Shown here piece after piece: positions 24,980 through 35,968 of a stretch of 64,000 bases of DNA; position 1 is the first letter of the stretch; every line of letters starts with the position of its first letter. The translations under genes and the position numbers were made by a program. Origin of the DNA: Penicillium oxalicum (lineage: Eukaryota > Ascomycota > Eurotiomycetes > Eurotiales > Aspergillaceae). The stretch lies in the NCBI RefSeq assembly GCF_001723175.1, contig NC_064652.1:3658001-3722000 (forward strand), read 5' to 3'. The notes under the pieces are model-generated. The model did no database searches. It was not told the DNA's origin and was given only the letters and a program-made list of their open reading frames with translations.

Positions 24980-25665
24980 TTAGGCAAAGGAGACACTCTT
25001 GCGCTTGCCCTTAGCAGACTTGGCGTCACTCGCCGATCTTGACGAGGCCTCTGAGCCCTTGTCCTTTCCGCTCTTGTTCTTCTTCTTGTTCCGAATGGAA
25101 TCCTTCACGGCGTCCAGCTTGGATTTCTTCTCGTTCATTCGTGCCTCGGCCTCGGCCCTCTTGGCTTCGCGGATCTCCTCGAGTTGACGAGCCTTCATCA
25201 TCTTTGACTCAATTTGTCCCTCTTTTTCGGCATTGACCATGGCGAGAATGGTCATCATACCCTCCTATTGCAAGGCGCAAAAAAAGGACCGTTAGCCAAA
25301 AAGTCCTGACTTACGGCATTTGCTAAGTCACGCAGTGGACGTACCTGATCGTCAACGAAGACCTTGCCCTTCTTCTTGCCCTTTGGTTTCACGACTCCGA
25401 CGGGGGTGATCTGGTTCAACTTAGGAAGATCCAGCTCTGCCTCGGTATAGACTCTCTTCTTCTTCTTTGCAAGCATCTCTGGAGCAGTGCGGGCCTTGGA
25501 CTTGACTTCTTGGGGCGGCGGTCGCTTGACATTCTTCTTGCCACTTGGCTTGCTCACGCGGGAGGAAGACGGCATAGTAGACGATTTGGAGCCCTTGGAT
25601 CCCTGGAGCCCTTTGGAGCCACCTCCAGAGGAGGCACCCTTGGATGACCCTTTCGTGGGCGCCAT
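24980..25665 (-). CDS. LOC1: 60S ribosomal subunit assembly/export protein Loc1
   Basis: Two exons, complement(24980..25264, 25345..25665), 201 residues. In yeast Loc1 is a nucleolar RNA-binding protein needed for 60S assembly and for ASH1 mRNA localisation. The sequence begins [18 protein letters not shown], is rich in Lys and Ser, contains the conserved middle [20 protein letters not shown] and ends with a long charged helix ([20 protein letters not shown]) and a basic tail. Length agrees with the family (about 200). The start is the first ATG of the frame and sits in the expected place. Confidence 0.85.
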
Positions 25666-26038
25666 TTGATATTTGCGAGAGTTGCGGGTGTGGATGAACT
25701 TTGACGGTTTCGGGCGAATGAGGCAGGGCTCTTCCAATATTCGATCAGAGAGTCAGTTCCAGGATAACGATCGGCCTCGAGGATCAAAAAACTGCAAATG
25801 CGCGATTTCAATCTGAATGATCACAAAAAATCAAAAGCATGCGACTGGGTGCCCGCCATCAAAACTGAAAAAGAAATTTTTGGAACAGGAAGGCGGTGAA
25901 GACCACCGATTCCATCCGCCGAACCTCGATGAAACCTCCACCACCCAGAAGCTCATCAGCGTCTCGATCTTTCCCCGCGCGCTACGTCTTTGCGATTGAA
26001 CTGGACTGGGCTGAGCAATCACACACTCAATCGACAAG

Positions 26039-26722
26039 ATGACTATCAACCCTACCTACCTCGCGCAACGGACGCGTTCCTGTACGTTTCTGATTCTCCG
26101 TCAACCTGCTCCATGAGGCCCGCAGATTGCCCGCGATGCAAGCGCCACGATTCAGAACCCAATTGCGCTGTAGGAGACAGTCGATTAACCATGTCATGTC
26201 TTCTAGCCGTCAACCTTGCCGATGCCAAAACCCGTGTCCTCAAGTCCTATCGAGAGTGGCTTCGCGCGGTCAGTTGTTCCCATGAACCCTCAGCTTCTCC
26301 TCCGCCCTTGCTCCGGCGTGAGCGTCCAATCCGCACGTCCAAAACCGTACTGCGAGATTTCGGCAAAAGATAGCCGTGATTCCTACCGCAGATACAGGCT
26401 TGAAAAAGAGGCAAGAGCAATGCAGGCTAACATGTGTTCTTATCTGAGTGTGCAGTCCCCCGAGATTCAAACGATGTATTCTTTGGGCATGCCCGTATCT
26501 GCCATCCGCACCAAGATTCGCCAGGAATTCGAGAAGCACCGCTATGTCAGCCAGCTGAGTGTCATTGATGTGCTGCTGTTCCAGAGCCACGCCGAGTTCC
26601 AGGAGACCCTCAATTACTGGAAGCAACTGTCGCACGTCATGAAGTACTTCCGTCCTGAGGAGGACCCTGGCGCGCGTCTGCCCCGCAACTTCGTTTCTGG
26701 CTTCTTGGAGGGTCGCAACTGA
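26039..26722 (+). CDS. NADH:ubiquinone oxidoreductase subunit NDUFA6 (B14, 14.8 kDa, LYR family)
   Basis: Exons 26039..26081, 26207..26268 and 26456..26722 encode 123 residues. The subunit belongs to respiratory complex I, where it binds the mitochondrial acyl carrier protein at the matrix arm. The protein begins MTINPTYLAQRTRS. The LYR-type motif appears as VLKSYREWLRA, with Ser in place of the usual Leu. It is followed by the conserved SPEIQTMYSLGMPVSAIRTK and the C-terminal MKYFRPEEDP region. The length matches the family. The first coding exon is only 43 nt, so automatic predictors may miss it. Loc1 lies upstream in divergent orientation, with about 370 bp between the starts. Confidence 0.93.
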
Positions 26723-27129
26723 AAAGCTCCATTCTCAATACCTCATTCATCGCCTCTTTTCTACCCCCTACCATTACTCTCCATCCTTTCTTTTTGCAGT
26801 TTGCAACCCGTGGGATGCCAGGTGAAGGGCCTGTGTCATCGACCACGACATGACGTGTGTATATATTGTCTGACTAGATCGTCAAATCATTCTGATTACA
26901 ACTTTTTTTCGTTTCAATCCACGCAGCGACTCTCTCTATCTTGACCCCAGGCTCAAGATAATTACCACATGACTCATGCATTGTAGCATCTGCTCATGGA
27001 GCGTCACACCTCTTTTTATGCCGACACGAAGATGGACAATCGAGACTTGACATTTATCGAAGATGATCAAATTAATTATGTACATTGAGTAGATAGGCTT
27101 TTTATTTTATTTTTTATTTTTGTTTTGAT

Positions 27130-28468
27130 TCACCACTCATCCCTGCCGTTTTTCCCAAAGGACAGTCTGTCGTACGGCGAGGGCATTTGTTCATATCGGC
27201 GAGGCAGGGCCTCAAAGTCCACTTCATCATGACTAGGGCTCGACTCGGCGAATAGACTTTTCAGGCCATGATTGAAATTGAATGTGCAGACCGATGCACA
27301 CACCATTGTGCCGATCATGAGAACCAAGGAGATGTATGCGAACAATAGCATCATGTCCTTGTCCGCGGTATTGCCAAGGATACCGTGGCCGTTGAGTACA
27401 ACGATGCGACTGACCAGATAGGCCGCAAGTGCTCCGTGGGTGAGCTTTGGGTAAGGATGTTAGTATTCGAGGATGCTTTGGTGATGCGACACGCCACTTG
27501 CAGAGTTTGAGGATTGAGATTTCTCTTCTTGGACTTACAATAATCAGAATCATGGCCATCGTCCACTCCTTTCGGACGAACCAGATCGCGAGGGCCATCA
27601 TGATGAGCATCGCGGGGAGAATGGCTAACGTGAGAGCAAACTCCGGCTGCCTGAAGTGGACATCGATCAAGTCATATTGAATGATGAAGACGGTGATGAA
27701 GTAGAAGTCGAGCTTTATCAGGACCAGATAGACCTAGCAAGGGTATGTCAGTTTCGTTTCCCCTTGTCTGCAGCTGCATGGCCAGACGGCCAAGTATCTT
27801 CCAAGTGAAGTGAAAGAAGAGAAAAGACCAAAAAAGAATCATAACCCACTTCGTATGCGATAAAACGAATCTTAATGCTCGTGTCACCATGAATAGTCCG
27901 ATAAATTGCCCAGGCATAATCTTTGTGAAGCCTATAGGCAGAGGGCCAAATCAAGACGGTACAAATCGCAAAAACGACCGGACACGCTATCAAAGCCGGA
28001 TCGACTCGGCCCAGAAAATCGAAGTTCACATTCACCAAGTGCTCCAAATGGGCATCACGGGCAGTGGGCAGGTCCCGAACGGCGTCTCTCATTGAATGGG
28101 GCTGCATCCCTGAAAGCACCACGATGCAGACATTACTCGCGCAGATGGCGAAGAGGAGCAAGTTGTTCTTGTGGTGCACCGCGTCAAGGGCCAATACCAT
28201 CATATAGAAGCAAGTAAAGACGAAGATGACCAGATTGATGGGAACAATATACCCGACCTGGACTTGGATGATGTTAGGGTACACCCATGTCTGCCATTCG
28301 ACGAGGATATAGCTAGGGCAATCTTAGCATGGATGGCCATGGTGGGTGAATGTCAACTGTACGCGACGGTTTAAGGTTGACTTACATCTGCAAAGCAGTG
28401 ATGATTAGGGCCTGGGCGAATAGCGGTCCACAGAAAAGCCATTCATTCCTCGTAGATGGCCTATACAT
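27130..28468 (-). CDS. UPF0658 family Golgi membrane protein
   Basis: Exons read as complement(27130..27444, 27539..27733, 27850..28312, 28386..28468), 351 residues, frames consistent throughout. It matches the fungal UPF0658 membrane family (fission yeast member located in the Golgi); molecular function is not known. It shows about seven hydrophobic segments, beginning with WLFCGPLFAQALIITALQIY and including VPINLVIFVFTCFYMMVLAL. The soluble C-tail contains acidic and Pro-rich sequence after the last segment. The donor of the second coding exon (GTGGGT) is weak but is the only one fitting the frame. Confidence 0.85.
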
Positions 28469-29518
28469 TTTCCTTTTATTATAACCAAAAAAAAAAAAGG
28501 ATGAGGGACCTCCCCGGAGGATCGGGTTAATTCACCGGGACTACTGCGAACAGAAAATGCCCTTTACCAAGTAGAAACGTCCTGACTGGAAAGTGTTGAG
28601 AAGGACGTACTCTGAGCAGAAAGAGCCCCAGGTGATGATGATGATGATTCTGAGTGACCGTAGGGGTGTGCGGATGTCACACGTACCCTTCAAGTGTCGA
28701 CAAGCGGAGATGTTGCACTGTCAGGAGCGAGTCGTCACATACAAAGACTTTTTTTTTTTCCCTTTTCGATGGAAACTTTTAATTCCGGAACCCAATTCCC
28801 CCTTCAAAGAGGGAACACGAGCGACCACTCAATTAAACTGTGCGACACTTCTCCATCATAATCATAATTGGTTCCGTTCCACCCACTACCAGTCCTACCG
28901 ACGGGAGCGAGTCCTCCTTCAGAAAGAATCGGCGCTCATCCAGCTGAGAGGTGAAACCTCACAGTGGGGCGCTGGCATCATCGTGCAATCAGCTTGAGCG
29001 CCAGCCTTGGACAAGCGGAGAGCCCTGGGCAATTAATCCGAGGAATAGTTCCACTTGGTATCGCGGAGGGAGCGATCATTTGTACGGTTATTTATGGAGG
29101 GACGATTGTGTCGAATCACGGATCGTGCCGCAAAATTTTGCTTTAGCAGGTGGCGACAAGACATGAAAAGCATTCCTCGCGATGAACGATTAAACTCTGA
29201 GCAGCACAATTCAGTGGATACCACGACCCAAAAAAAGAATTTACTATGCTAGTGACTGTTGCACATATCAGGCGCCAACCATATGATATGTTTATCGTCC
29301 AGTCCCGTCTGCTCGCAAAGGAAAAAAAAAAAAAAAAAAAAAAGACAGTTCATCCCCCCCCTTCATGCAGGACCGACTTGATGTAATTGTATTGCCACCA
29401 TCGGCTCCTCCGACACTTGTCATGAACACAAGTTCATAAGTTCATGCTATGCCATGCCAAGACTCCCAGAGAGCCCCTGTCGAGTTTTCGTCCGTAGGGC
29501 TCACGGAGATCATTGACG
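28469..29518. other. Intergenic tract with an A22 run
   Basis: This holds the 5' flank of the UPF0658 gene and the 3' flank of the succinate-CoA ligase gene. A run of 22 A lies at 29322-29343. Open frames here (for example 28593-28997) have no recognisable similarity. Confidence 0.5.
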
Positions 29519-29669
29519 CTAGCGGGTCACTTTAGCGGCCTCGACAATCCTTTTCGCAGCAACCTCAAAGTCTGGCTCGACGATCACATTGTTCAACGCG
29601 GATTTTCCAATCTGTGTCCACTTTTAGCATGCCAACTCCCATATCACTTCACACCGCGATTGTGGAGAA

Positions 29670-29707
<38 letters not shown>

Positions 29708-31164
29708 GTTCTTACCAGTTCAAGACCTGTGTCGCAGTTGGTGCCCTGAAGGCGAATCACGACTGGAACTTTAAAGCCGTCCATCTGTCTCGCGGCGGCG
29801 ATGATGGATTCGGCAATCATGTCGCATCGAACAATTCCTACAGATGAAGTCAGCAACTCAATCTCAACGTTCATATCGCCTGTGGCCGAAGATATACCGC
29901 CGTAGATGTTGATCAAAATGCCGTGGATTCTCGTATCTCGGTTCAGAATCTCAAACGCTTTCAATAAGGTCTCTTTGGTTGCACCACCGCCAACGTCGAG
30001 AAAGTTTGCGCATCTTCCCCCATAGAAGCTCACCAGATCATTGGTCGCCATCGCCAAGCCAGCGCCGTTGACGAGATTTCCAATGTCCCCCTCCAGTCGG
30101 ACATAGGACAGGCCCGCTTGCGACGCCTCGTACTCATCTTCCTCGTCCGGCGACCGCTCCTCGAGGCTGAAGATGTCCGGCTGGCGGAACCGAGCCGAGT
30201 TGTCAAACGTCAATTTGGCATCAAGGCAGATAAACTCTCCTTGGGGGGTTCGCACGAGTGGATTGAGTTCGAGAAGGGTCGCATCCTTTTCGTGGAAGAG
30301 CTTGACCATCTGGTGGAGGATGTGGCTGATCACGCTGATCTCCTTGTCTGAGAATCCGAGCTGAGCTTGGATGTAGGCGACTATTTCCGCAGTGATTCCG
30401 TGAGTCATGTCGAACCAATAATGCTCCAATTTGTCTGCGTTGGACTCGATATCCACCCCTCCGACGTTGGAAATCAACAGCACCGGCATGGAACGGTCGC
30501 GGTCAAACGTCAATGCGACGTAGTATTCTTGCGCGATATCCACGGCCTTGTAGATGTATAATTTATTAACAAGCAGACCGCCTGGTGGTGTCTGTTTGGT
30601 TTCGAGATAGTATCCGATCATTCTGGATGCATTCTCAAAGGCCTCGATAGCTCTGACAAAAAAAGAAGGTTATCAGTTCAGCGTGACTCGATGGTTATCT
30701 TCACTCTGTCAGTGACGTACGAGCTCATGATGCGAACTCCTCCTTTTCCATCGCTTTCATATTTGCCCTTCCCACGACCACCGGCAAGGATTTGGGCTTT
30801 CACGACAGACGGAGCATCTTGGAAGAAAAAGCCGATTGGGTCAGGAACAAGTCTCTGCCAATTCCTCGCACTCTCGTTCTCAGGTATGTTTTGATTGCCC
30901 ACTGATATTCGCGACCACTTTTCTGGCCTCCTCTGGTGTCTCGACAACAAATCCACGCGGCACTGGAATATCAAACTGGAAAATAAGAAAACAAATCAGC
31001 ACAGGAGCCGGTCAAGTGTTCCAGTCGAGGCTCAGCAGGCTACCTACATCCTTGAGTAGTTTGTGCGCATGAAATTCCAACAGACTCAGGTTTCGTACCT
31101 GAGTCTTGATCGTGAAAGAACTGTGACGCTGGCTCAAAATCAGCCATAATGTGACCCTCAACAT
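29519..31164 (-). CDS. Succinate-CoA ligase beta-subunit-like protein, probably mitochondrial
   Basis: Exons read as complement(29519..29611, 29716..29837, 29898..30652, 30721..30817, 30903..30975, 31048..31164), 418 residues. The enzyme joins succinyl-CoA cleavage to nucleotide phosphorylation in the TCA cycle. Visible family marks are VVKAQILAGGRGKG (ATP-grasp, about residues 67-80), ELNPLVRTPQGEFICLDAKL, NGAGLAMATNDL, ANFLDVGGGATKE and VIRLQGTNCDTG. The N-terminus (MLRVTLWLILSQRHSSFTIK) resembles a mitochondrial presequence. The intron 29838-29897 is 60 nt and free of stops, so it could be retained in an annotation; removing it restores the family sequence YGGIVRCDMIAESI. Many positions differ from the usual fungal enzyme, so this may be a paralogue rather than the main housekeeping copy. 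Confidence 0.85.
29612..29715 (-). other. Intron with a 34-nt G run
   Basis: The last intron of the succinate-CoA ligase gene is 104 nt. Its sense strand reads GTAAGAACCC and then 34 consecutive G (29705 down to 29672), so the run starts 11 nt from the 5' splice site. The 3' end is ACACAG. Such a run can form a G-quadruplex in RNA or DNA. The number of G is likely to be approximate, as sequencing through long homopolymers is error-prone. Confidence 0.85.
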
Positions 31165-32104
31165 TTGCCGCAAATCATTCGAGACTATCCGAGAGAGCTC
31201 ACGAGATGAAAGTGTCTGAAAATATTGCGAAGACCCAACATCATGACTTCAGGTCAATAAGACCACTGGTTAGCGTGTATTTGAGATTGCCAAAAAGAAA
31301 GGGCATTCATAGTGACAATAAATTACTCTCTAAGCCGTTTGCAAGGGGCTTTTCCCGCTTATAATACACAAAAGTAGAGATTAGCAAAGCTGACCGAATT
31401 TACGGGCAAAAATGACATCAACACTTAAAAATATATGTCTTTCATTCCTCGTCAAATCGGCTTGAGTTCCATTGTTGACGTGAAGTTAATTGTGCTCAAA
31501 CGCGGGTAAATTAGGTTTGCATGACAAGCATGACCGGTGAGCTCGCTGACCAGTTGATACCAAGCTCTGCTGGAAGCCAACAAAGACTTGGAGGGGTGAC
31601 AGCCGTTGGCTGGGGTAACGTGATACGCTTGAGCTTTAAGCTTCTTTGGCTCGTCGGAAAGACCAGTATTTGACCGATCAGATCTGTCTCGGAGCCAGAA
31701 ATGAGAGTCTCTCCTGGGCAGTGTTTATTCACAAAAGTTTGATATCTACTGAAAAACAAGACGCTTTAGCCGAGGAATATAACGAAAAATCCGAACAATC
31801 AATTCGCGCACGGTCTCATTCTATAGAACGTTCGTTCATAGACTCGATTTTTATTTTGATTTTCATCTTTTTTTTCTTCTTCTTTTGCTTCCATTCGATT
31901 CGAATTTGGCGACGAGAGTGAACCAATTAAGAGGCCAAATAGATATGGAGTGAATGAAACAATTGAAGCTCGTCTCTCTTTCTAAAGTGAATGACTCTCA
32001 AAATCCTGCTACCGATATTCAAGGAGACATGACTTCCGACTGCTGTTTCGGAGACGGCATCGCCAGCTCACGTGCGCTACTCACCCCCATGGGTCATCCC
32101 TCCC
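31165..32104. other. Intergenic, no gene seen
   Basis: AT-rich sequence between the 5' end of the succinate-CoA ligase gene and the 3' end of the F-box gene. It contains a T-rich run near 31850-31890. No supported coding region. Confidence 0.5.
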
Positions 32105-32932
32105 TTATTCAGCCTCCTCATCCGGAATCTCAATAACCTCCAACTCGTCTTCCTCATCTTCCGAGTCATCCTCCGCCTCCTTCACAAATAATGTTCCAGA
32201 AACCATGCTCTTGAAGAGACCCTGCACACGGTCACACCACCATGCGTGCCGGCAAGGGTACACGTAAGGTGACCAGCTCAGAGGACGATAGTACCGGGCA
32301 TGTGTTTTGAAAAACTCGTCATTGCGCCGCTGTCGGACCCGATTAAGCAGACGCCGATTCGATACGGAGTCTTCACGCATGATTCGACCGATCATCGGGT
32401 CGTCAATTACCATTGGATCGAACACGCAGAGCAAGTCCGAGAGGAGACATGCCTGTTCAAGGCCCATACTTTTGATCCGCTCCTCTTTTTCTTGTTCCGC
32501 GAGCAGCATCAAGCCCCAGATCTGATAGTGTGCTTTGATGAATCGGGTCTTTTCTGTGAGGGACAAGACCTGCGGAACTTGGGGATCTAGATGAGGGTAC
32601 CGGGCCATCTGCGCGTGGTAATTGTCGATCGCCTTTTCTATGTTTTGGGATGTGCGAAATAAGCAGCCGACGAGGGACATGTTGGTGACGGGTTGATCTG
32701 CTGCGAGATGGCCTTGGTCTGCGACAAGAGCCCGCAGGTCTTCGTAGCAGGGGATCGACTGAAGGGAAACATGGTCGACGATGTACGAGAAGTGCCTGCT
32801 CTGAAGCTGGTTCACAACCTTGCAGCTGGCTCCCAAGTTGGCAACATCCTTGAGTGATGGGAGGCTGCAAAAGACTTCAACGAGGAGCTCGGCTGGCAGA
32901 GACAATAGGGATAACCCATCTGTGGCAGGCAT
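32105..32932 (-). CDS. F-box-like protein
   Basis: Single exon, 275 residues from ATG 32932. An F-box-like motif lies near the N-terminus: LSLPAELLVEVFCSLPSLKD, then VANLGASCKVVNQL (about residues 10-43). The rest is mainly helical with no named substrate-binding repeat (no WD40, LRR or Kelch). The C-terminus is strongly acidic (SEDEEDELEVIEIPDEEAE). The frame extends 17 codons further upstream only via a GTG, so the ATG is preferred. F-box proteins normally bind Skp1 and bring substrates to SCF ubiquitin ligase; the target here is unknown. It is not similar enough to the broken F-box gene to suggest a recent duplicate. Confidence 0.75.
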   Translation of the reverse strand: MPATDGLSLLSLPAELLVEVFCSLPSLKDVANLGASCKVVNQLQSRHFSYIVDHVSLQSIPCYEDLRALVADQGHLAADQPVTNMSLVGCLFRTSQNIEKAIDNYHAQMARYPHLDPQVPQVLSLTEKTRFIKAHYQIWGLMLLAEQEKEERIKSMGLEQACLLSDLLCVFDPMVIDDPMIGRIMREDSVSNRRLLNRVRQRRNDEFFKTHARYYRPLSWSPYVYPCRHAWWCDRVQGLFKSMVSGTLFVKEAEDDSEDEEDELEVIEIPDEEAE

Positions 32933-34079
32933 CTTGTCTTGTTCTCCTCCGGTAAGAACTAGGCCGTTTGGTATAGGTGACACTAGTGCGGCTGATCTTT
33001 GAAAGAGGGGAATCTTTGAAGAAGCGCTGGGCTGGACACTTCCTGCTTCAAGAAAAAAAAGGGGGAGCTTGTCTCAGGAAGAAATGAAACTCGGCTCAAC
33101 AGAGATTCAAGAAGGAAATAGAGTTGGATTTTGAAAGGATTCTCCCTTAAGGTACAGCAGAGAGGTTGTTTGACGCTTGGCGCAGCAATCGCACCGGTGA
33201 AGAGGCACAAAGGTGGAACTTTCAATGCTGGCATCTCCCGTCAGCACTTGGGGAAATTCCTTGGTAATCAATGAATAAACTTTCTGGAGAGCTGTAATCA
33301 TGAGGCATGATCTCTGCCTCAGTCTACAAAGAAGGACTCTTCCCCGCGGCTTTGGAGATCAGGCCCGAAATAGACAATTTGGCAGGAAGTAGTGTAGGAC
33401 GCACTCCGCTGAGTCTTCGATCAGTCGGTCTGAGCGCAATGACCGCCCGCACATCTGATCAACCTTCGCCTCGGCATCCACCTGATGCTGACTTGACATT
33501 TAAAATTGACGTTGGACACACATTTCCTGGGCCAATTTCAACAAGATCTTCACCTCATTCTCTGCACTGATTCGTTTTCCAACATGTTGGGTACCATCTT
33601 TCTTTTCTCTCACTTGCCTCTCATATTTTACGTTTGTGTTTGACACCTTCCATAGGATATCAAACACTCAAACGTGATCAGTGGTATCGTGCTGCCTGCT
33701 AGGTAGAAGTCAAAGACGCGGGGGTGGAACACGACGCGTGTACTTGGCCTCCCGACACTCTATAACCCAAGCCGGTCTTATGTGCATCTTTTGAAACTTG
33801 GTGGTTGAACAATTGAGTTTCTTTTTTTTTCTTGCGTAATCAATGCTCTGACCAGATCATGCAATAAAGTTTCAAAAAATGTCATTCAACCTTCTCCGAG
33901 CTCTCCATTTATATCTACAACATACTTTCTCGAGGCCACGGATTGTCAAATGCTGTGGACAGCCACAGTGAATTAAGTAGTGATAAGTCTAAACACAATT
34001 AGAATTTCCGCTTTTCTCTCCCCATCTATTCCACCTCCGACCTTTCCTCTCATGCGCTTCAATAGATGACCTTCTGCAC
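32933..34079. other. Intergenic, no gene seen
   Basis: 5' flank of the F-box gene and 3' flank of the first hydrophobin-like gene. Short open frames at 33107-33570 have no recognisable similarity. Confidence 0.5.
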
Positions 34080-34480
34080 TTAGAGCAGGTGGTTCAAGCT
34101 GCACTGCAAGTTCAAGTCCAGGTTGATCAGACCGACCTATTTGACGGTGTTAGGAAAAAAAAGATGCTTTATATGGGGGGAATGAGGATCTCCCGGGATT
34201 CAAAATGCAGTCCTACCTGGTTGACCTCCTCCTCGGAGCAGCAGTAGACATCACCGCCAGAGCAGCTCTCGCCGAGAAGACCGGTGAGCAGGTTGCCCAG
34301 AGAGAGCAGGCCACCGTTTCCGTTATCACTGCACACAACCGTCTGTTTGCTGGAGCAGACGGTCGTGTCGCCGCTGGACTTTTCGCCGCCGGATTTCTCG
34401 CTGCTGGGCTTGTAGGCAGCGTCCGCTGGGATAGCGAGAGCCGAGGCAGCCAGGAGAGAAAGGACGAGGAAGAACTTCAT
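34080..34480 (-). CDS. Six-cysteine hydrophobin-like secreted protein (copy 1)
   Basis: Exons complement(34080..34136, 34217..34480) encode 106 residues. A signal peptide is evident (MKFFLVLSLLAASALA). A Ser/Gly/Lys-rich spacer (about residues 20-40) is followed by a Cys domain containing VCSSKQTVVCSDNGNGG, ESCSGGDVYCC and the end QCSLNHLL. Cysteines are at 42, 50, 73, 80, 81 and 100. Hydrophobins coat spores and hyphae with amphipathic film and usually have eight Cys in the order C-CC-C-C-CC-C. This protein has only six: one Cys of the first CC pair is Val and the following single Cys is absent. The intron falls after Asn-Gln, phase 0, exactly as in copy 2. The SGGDVYCC block supports hydrophobin ancestry, but the assignment is by pattern only. 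Confidence 0.8.
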
Positions 34481-34501
34481 GGTGATGGGTTGACGGGTGA
34501 A

Positions 34502-34616
34502 CTAGAACGATATGTCAGTAAAATAATCAAGTCGGAAAGGGTCTTGACGATTTTCTTTTTGTGATAAGCAAAAGAGATAGAGAGAGACAATTCTCTCAGG
34601 AGATCTTAACTCACTG
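34502..34616 (-). other. Possible leader intron of hydrophobin-like copy 1
   Basis: Upstream of the ATG the minus strand offers a donor GTGAGT (34616-34611) and an acceptor TTCTAG ending at 34502, 21 nt before the start codon. This would be a 115-nt intron in the 5' untranslated region. Copy 2 has a similar arrangement. Inferred only from splice signals. Confidence 0.4.
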
Positions 34617-34710
34617 GAGTCTGATGGCAAGCTAAGAGAGGAAAGTTCACTTGATCGAGTGCGTCTAAAGAATAAGAAAAAAATGTATCTGGCAACGTCT
34701 CTACCTCAAA

Positions 34711-34717
34711 CTTTATA
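34711..34717 (-). promoter_or_regulatory. TATA box candidate of hydrophobin-like copy 1
   Basis: TATAAAG on the minus strand about 230 bp before the start codon and about 95 bp before the proposed leader intron. Strong TATA boxes are common in highly expressed, developmentally regulated fungal genes. Confidence 0.4.
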
Positions 34718-34719
34718 CA

Positions 34720-35968
34720 AATTCAGTCTATATGATCCAAAGCTTGTTCTACCAAAGGTGTGTATACATGACACGTCGAAGCATACTATTCCACAAATAT
34801 TGACGTCAACCAAATTCGGATGGGACAGAGCATCTATCTCTCAAGCCCATGTTACACTGCGCGATCGCAAATTGTGGAGTCGACCAGATAGATCTGAGTA
34901 ACCACGATCCGCGATGGCCCTCTTTCCGAATGCGGCGTCAGATTTTCTTCTCGATTCAACCCGTTAAAAGAAAGCTCCCGGGAACTCAGCTTACAGTATT
35001 GGTCTCGATGGATCTCCACTTGAGTCTCCATATTTTTATAGTTTGGATCGGCGCTGGAGACTAAGCTTCGATTGTTAGCTGGGTCTGCTTTCATGTCGAG
35101 GTACAATTCCAAGTTTCTGAAGAGAGTATTACTCTTTGACCAAGGTCTGGGCTGGACGTTTGCAAGGAACAGGGTGTTTTTCCTTCTCCAACTCAAGTAG
35201 GGATTGGAACCTTTTTCCTGGCTTTTTCCGCGGAGGAGAGTGGCTGATGTTACTGTGTTATCTGATCCCTTTGGTCAATTCGTCTACCGGTATGGACCTG
35301 ATCATTGAATCTCGATGGTTTCAGACGCAGGGACACGGGAGAATGAATATGGTATTTGACGGGTTGGAATTTGATCTGCGTCTTTCGTGAAGAGCTTGTT
35401 GGAGTCTATCCTGGCAGAAGTGTGGAGGCTCAATCTTACGAAGCAACAGGATCTAATCTACCGCCGCCTTTTGCCAGAGTACGGGGGAAGCCTAGAATCC
35501 AATGAGAATTTATAGGAAAAATGAGGGGGAAAAAATCAGACAGATTTCAAGGCCCCATGGCCTTGAGAAAGTAACGACGCTCTTGAGTTGTTCGCGTTAT
35601 CTTTGGGCTGGGTTGATGTGAAAAATTGACAGCCACACAGATTTTTGCGGGTGATGCTCGAACATTGTTGGAAAACTTGTATGGTAGCATCACTGCACAT
35701 GATGAATCGCTACTACAACAATTAATTATATTCGAGCTCTGTTTCAATTAAAGAGTATGCACTCATTTGATGCTATTAATTAGATAGGCCTCTACCTGTA
35801 GCCTGGTAAAGTCTCCCCGACCAATGGACTTCAAACTAGCGCACAAGCTCAAGCTTCAGATCGATTGATTTCAAATCTCTTTCCACTACCCAGGAGGGCT
35901 CCACCATCATGTTCACCTCTCGGTAAGAAGAAAGATAGATCTCCTGCCCCTCTCAGATGTAGTCGCAC
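34720..35968. other. Intergenic tract between the two hydrophobin-like genes
   Basis: Upstream region of copy 1 and 3' flank of copy 2, AT-rich. The open frames at about 34850-35390 on both strands show no recognisable similarity and overlap each other, so I do not call them. I saw no leftover third copy. Confidence 0.5.

Noticed and set aside
29838..29897. Twenty-residue insertion in the succinate-CoA ligase protein
   Set aside because: Has GT-AG ends and interrupts a conserved motif that is restored on removal, so I treat it as an intron.
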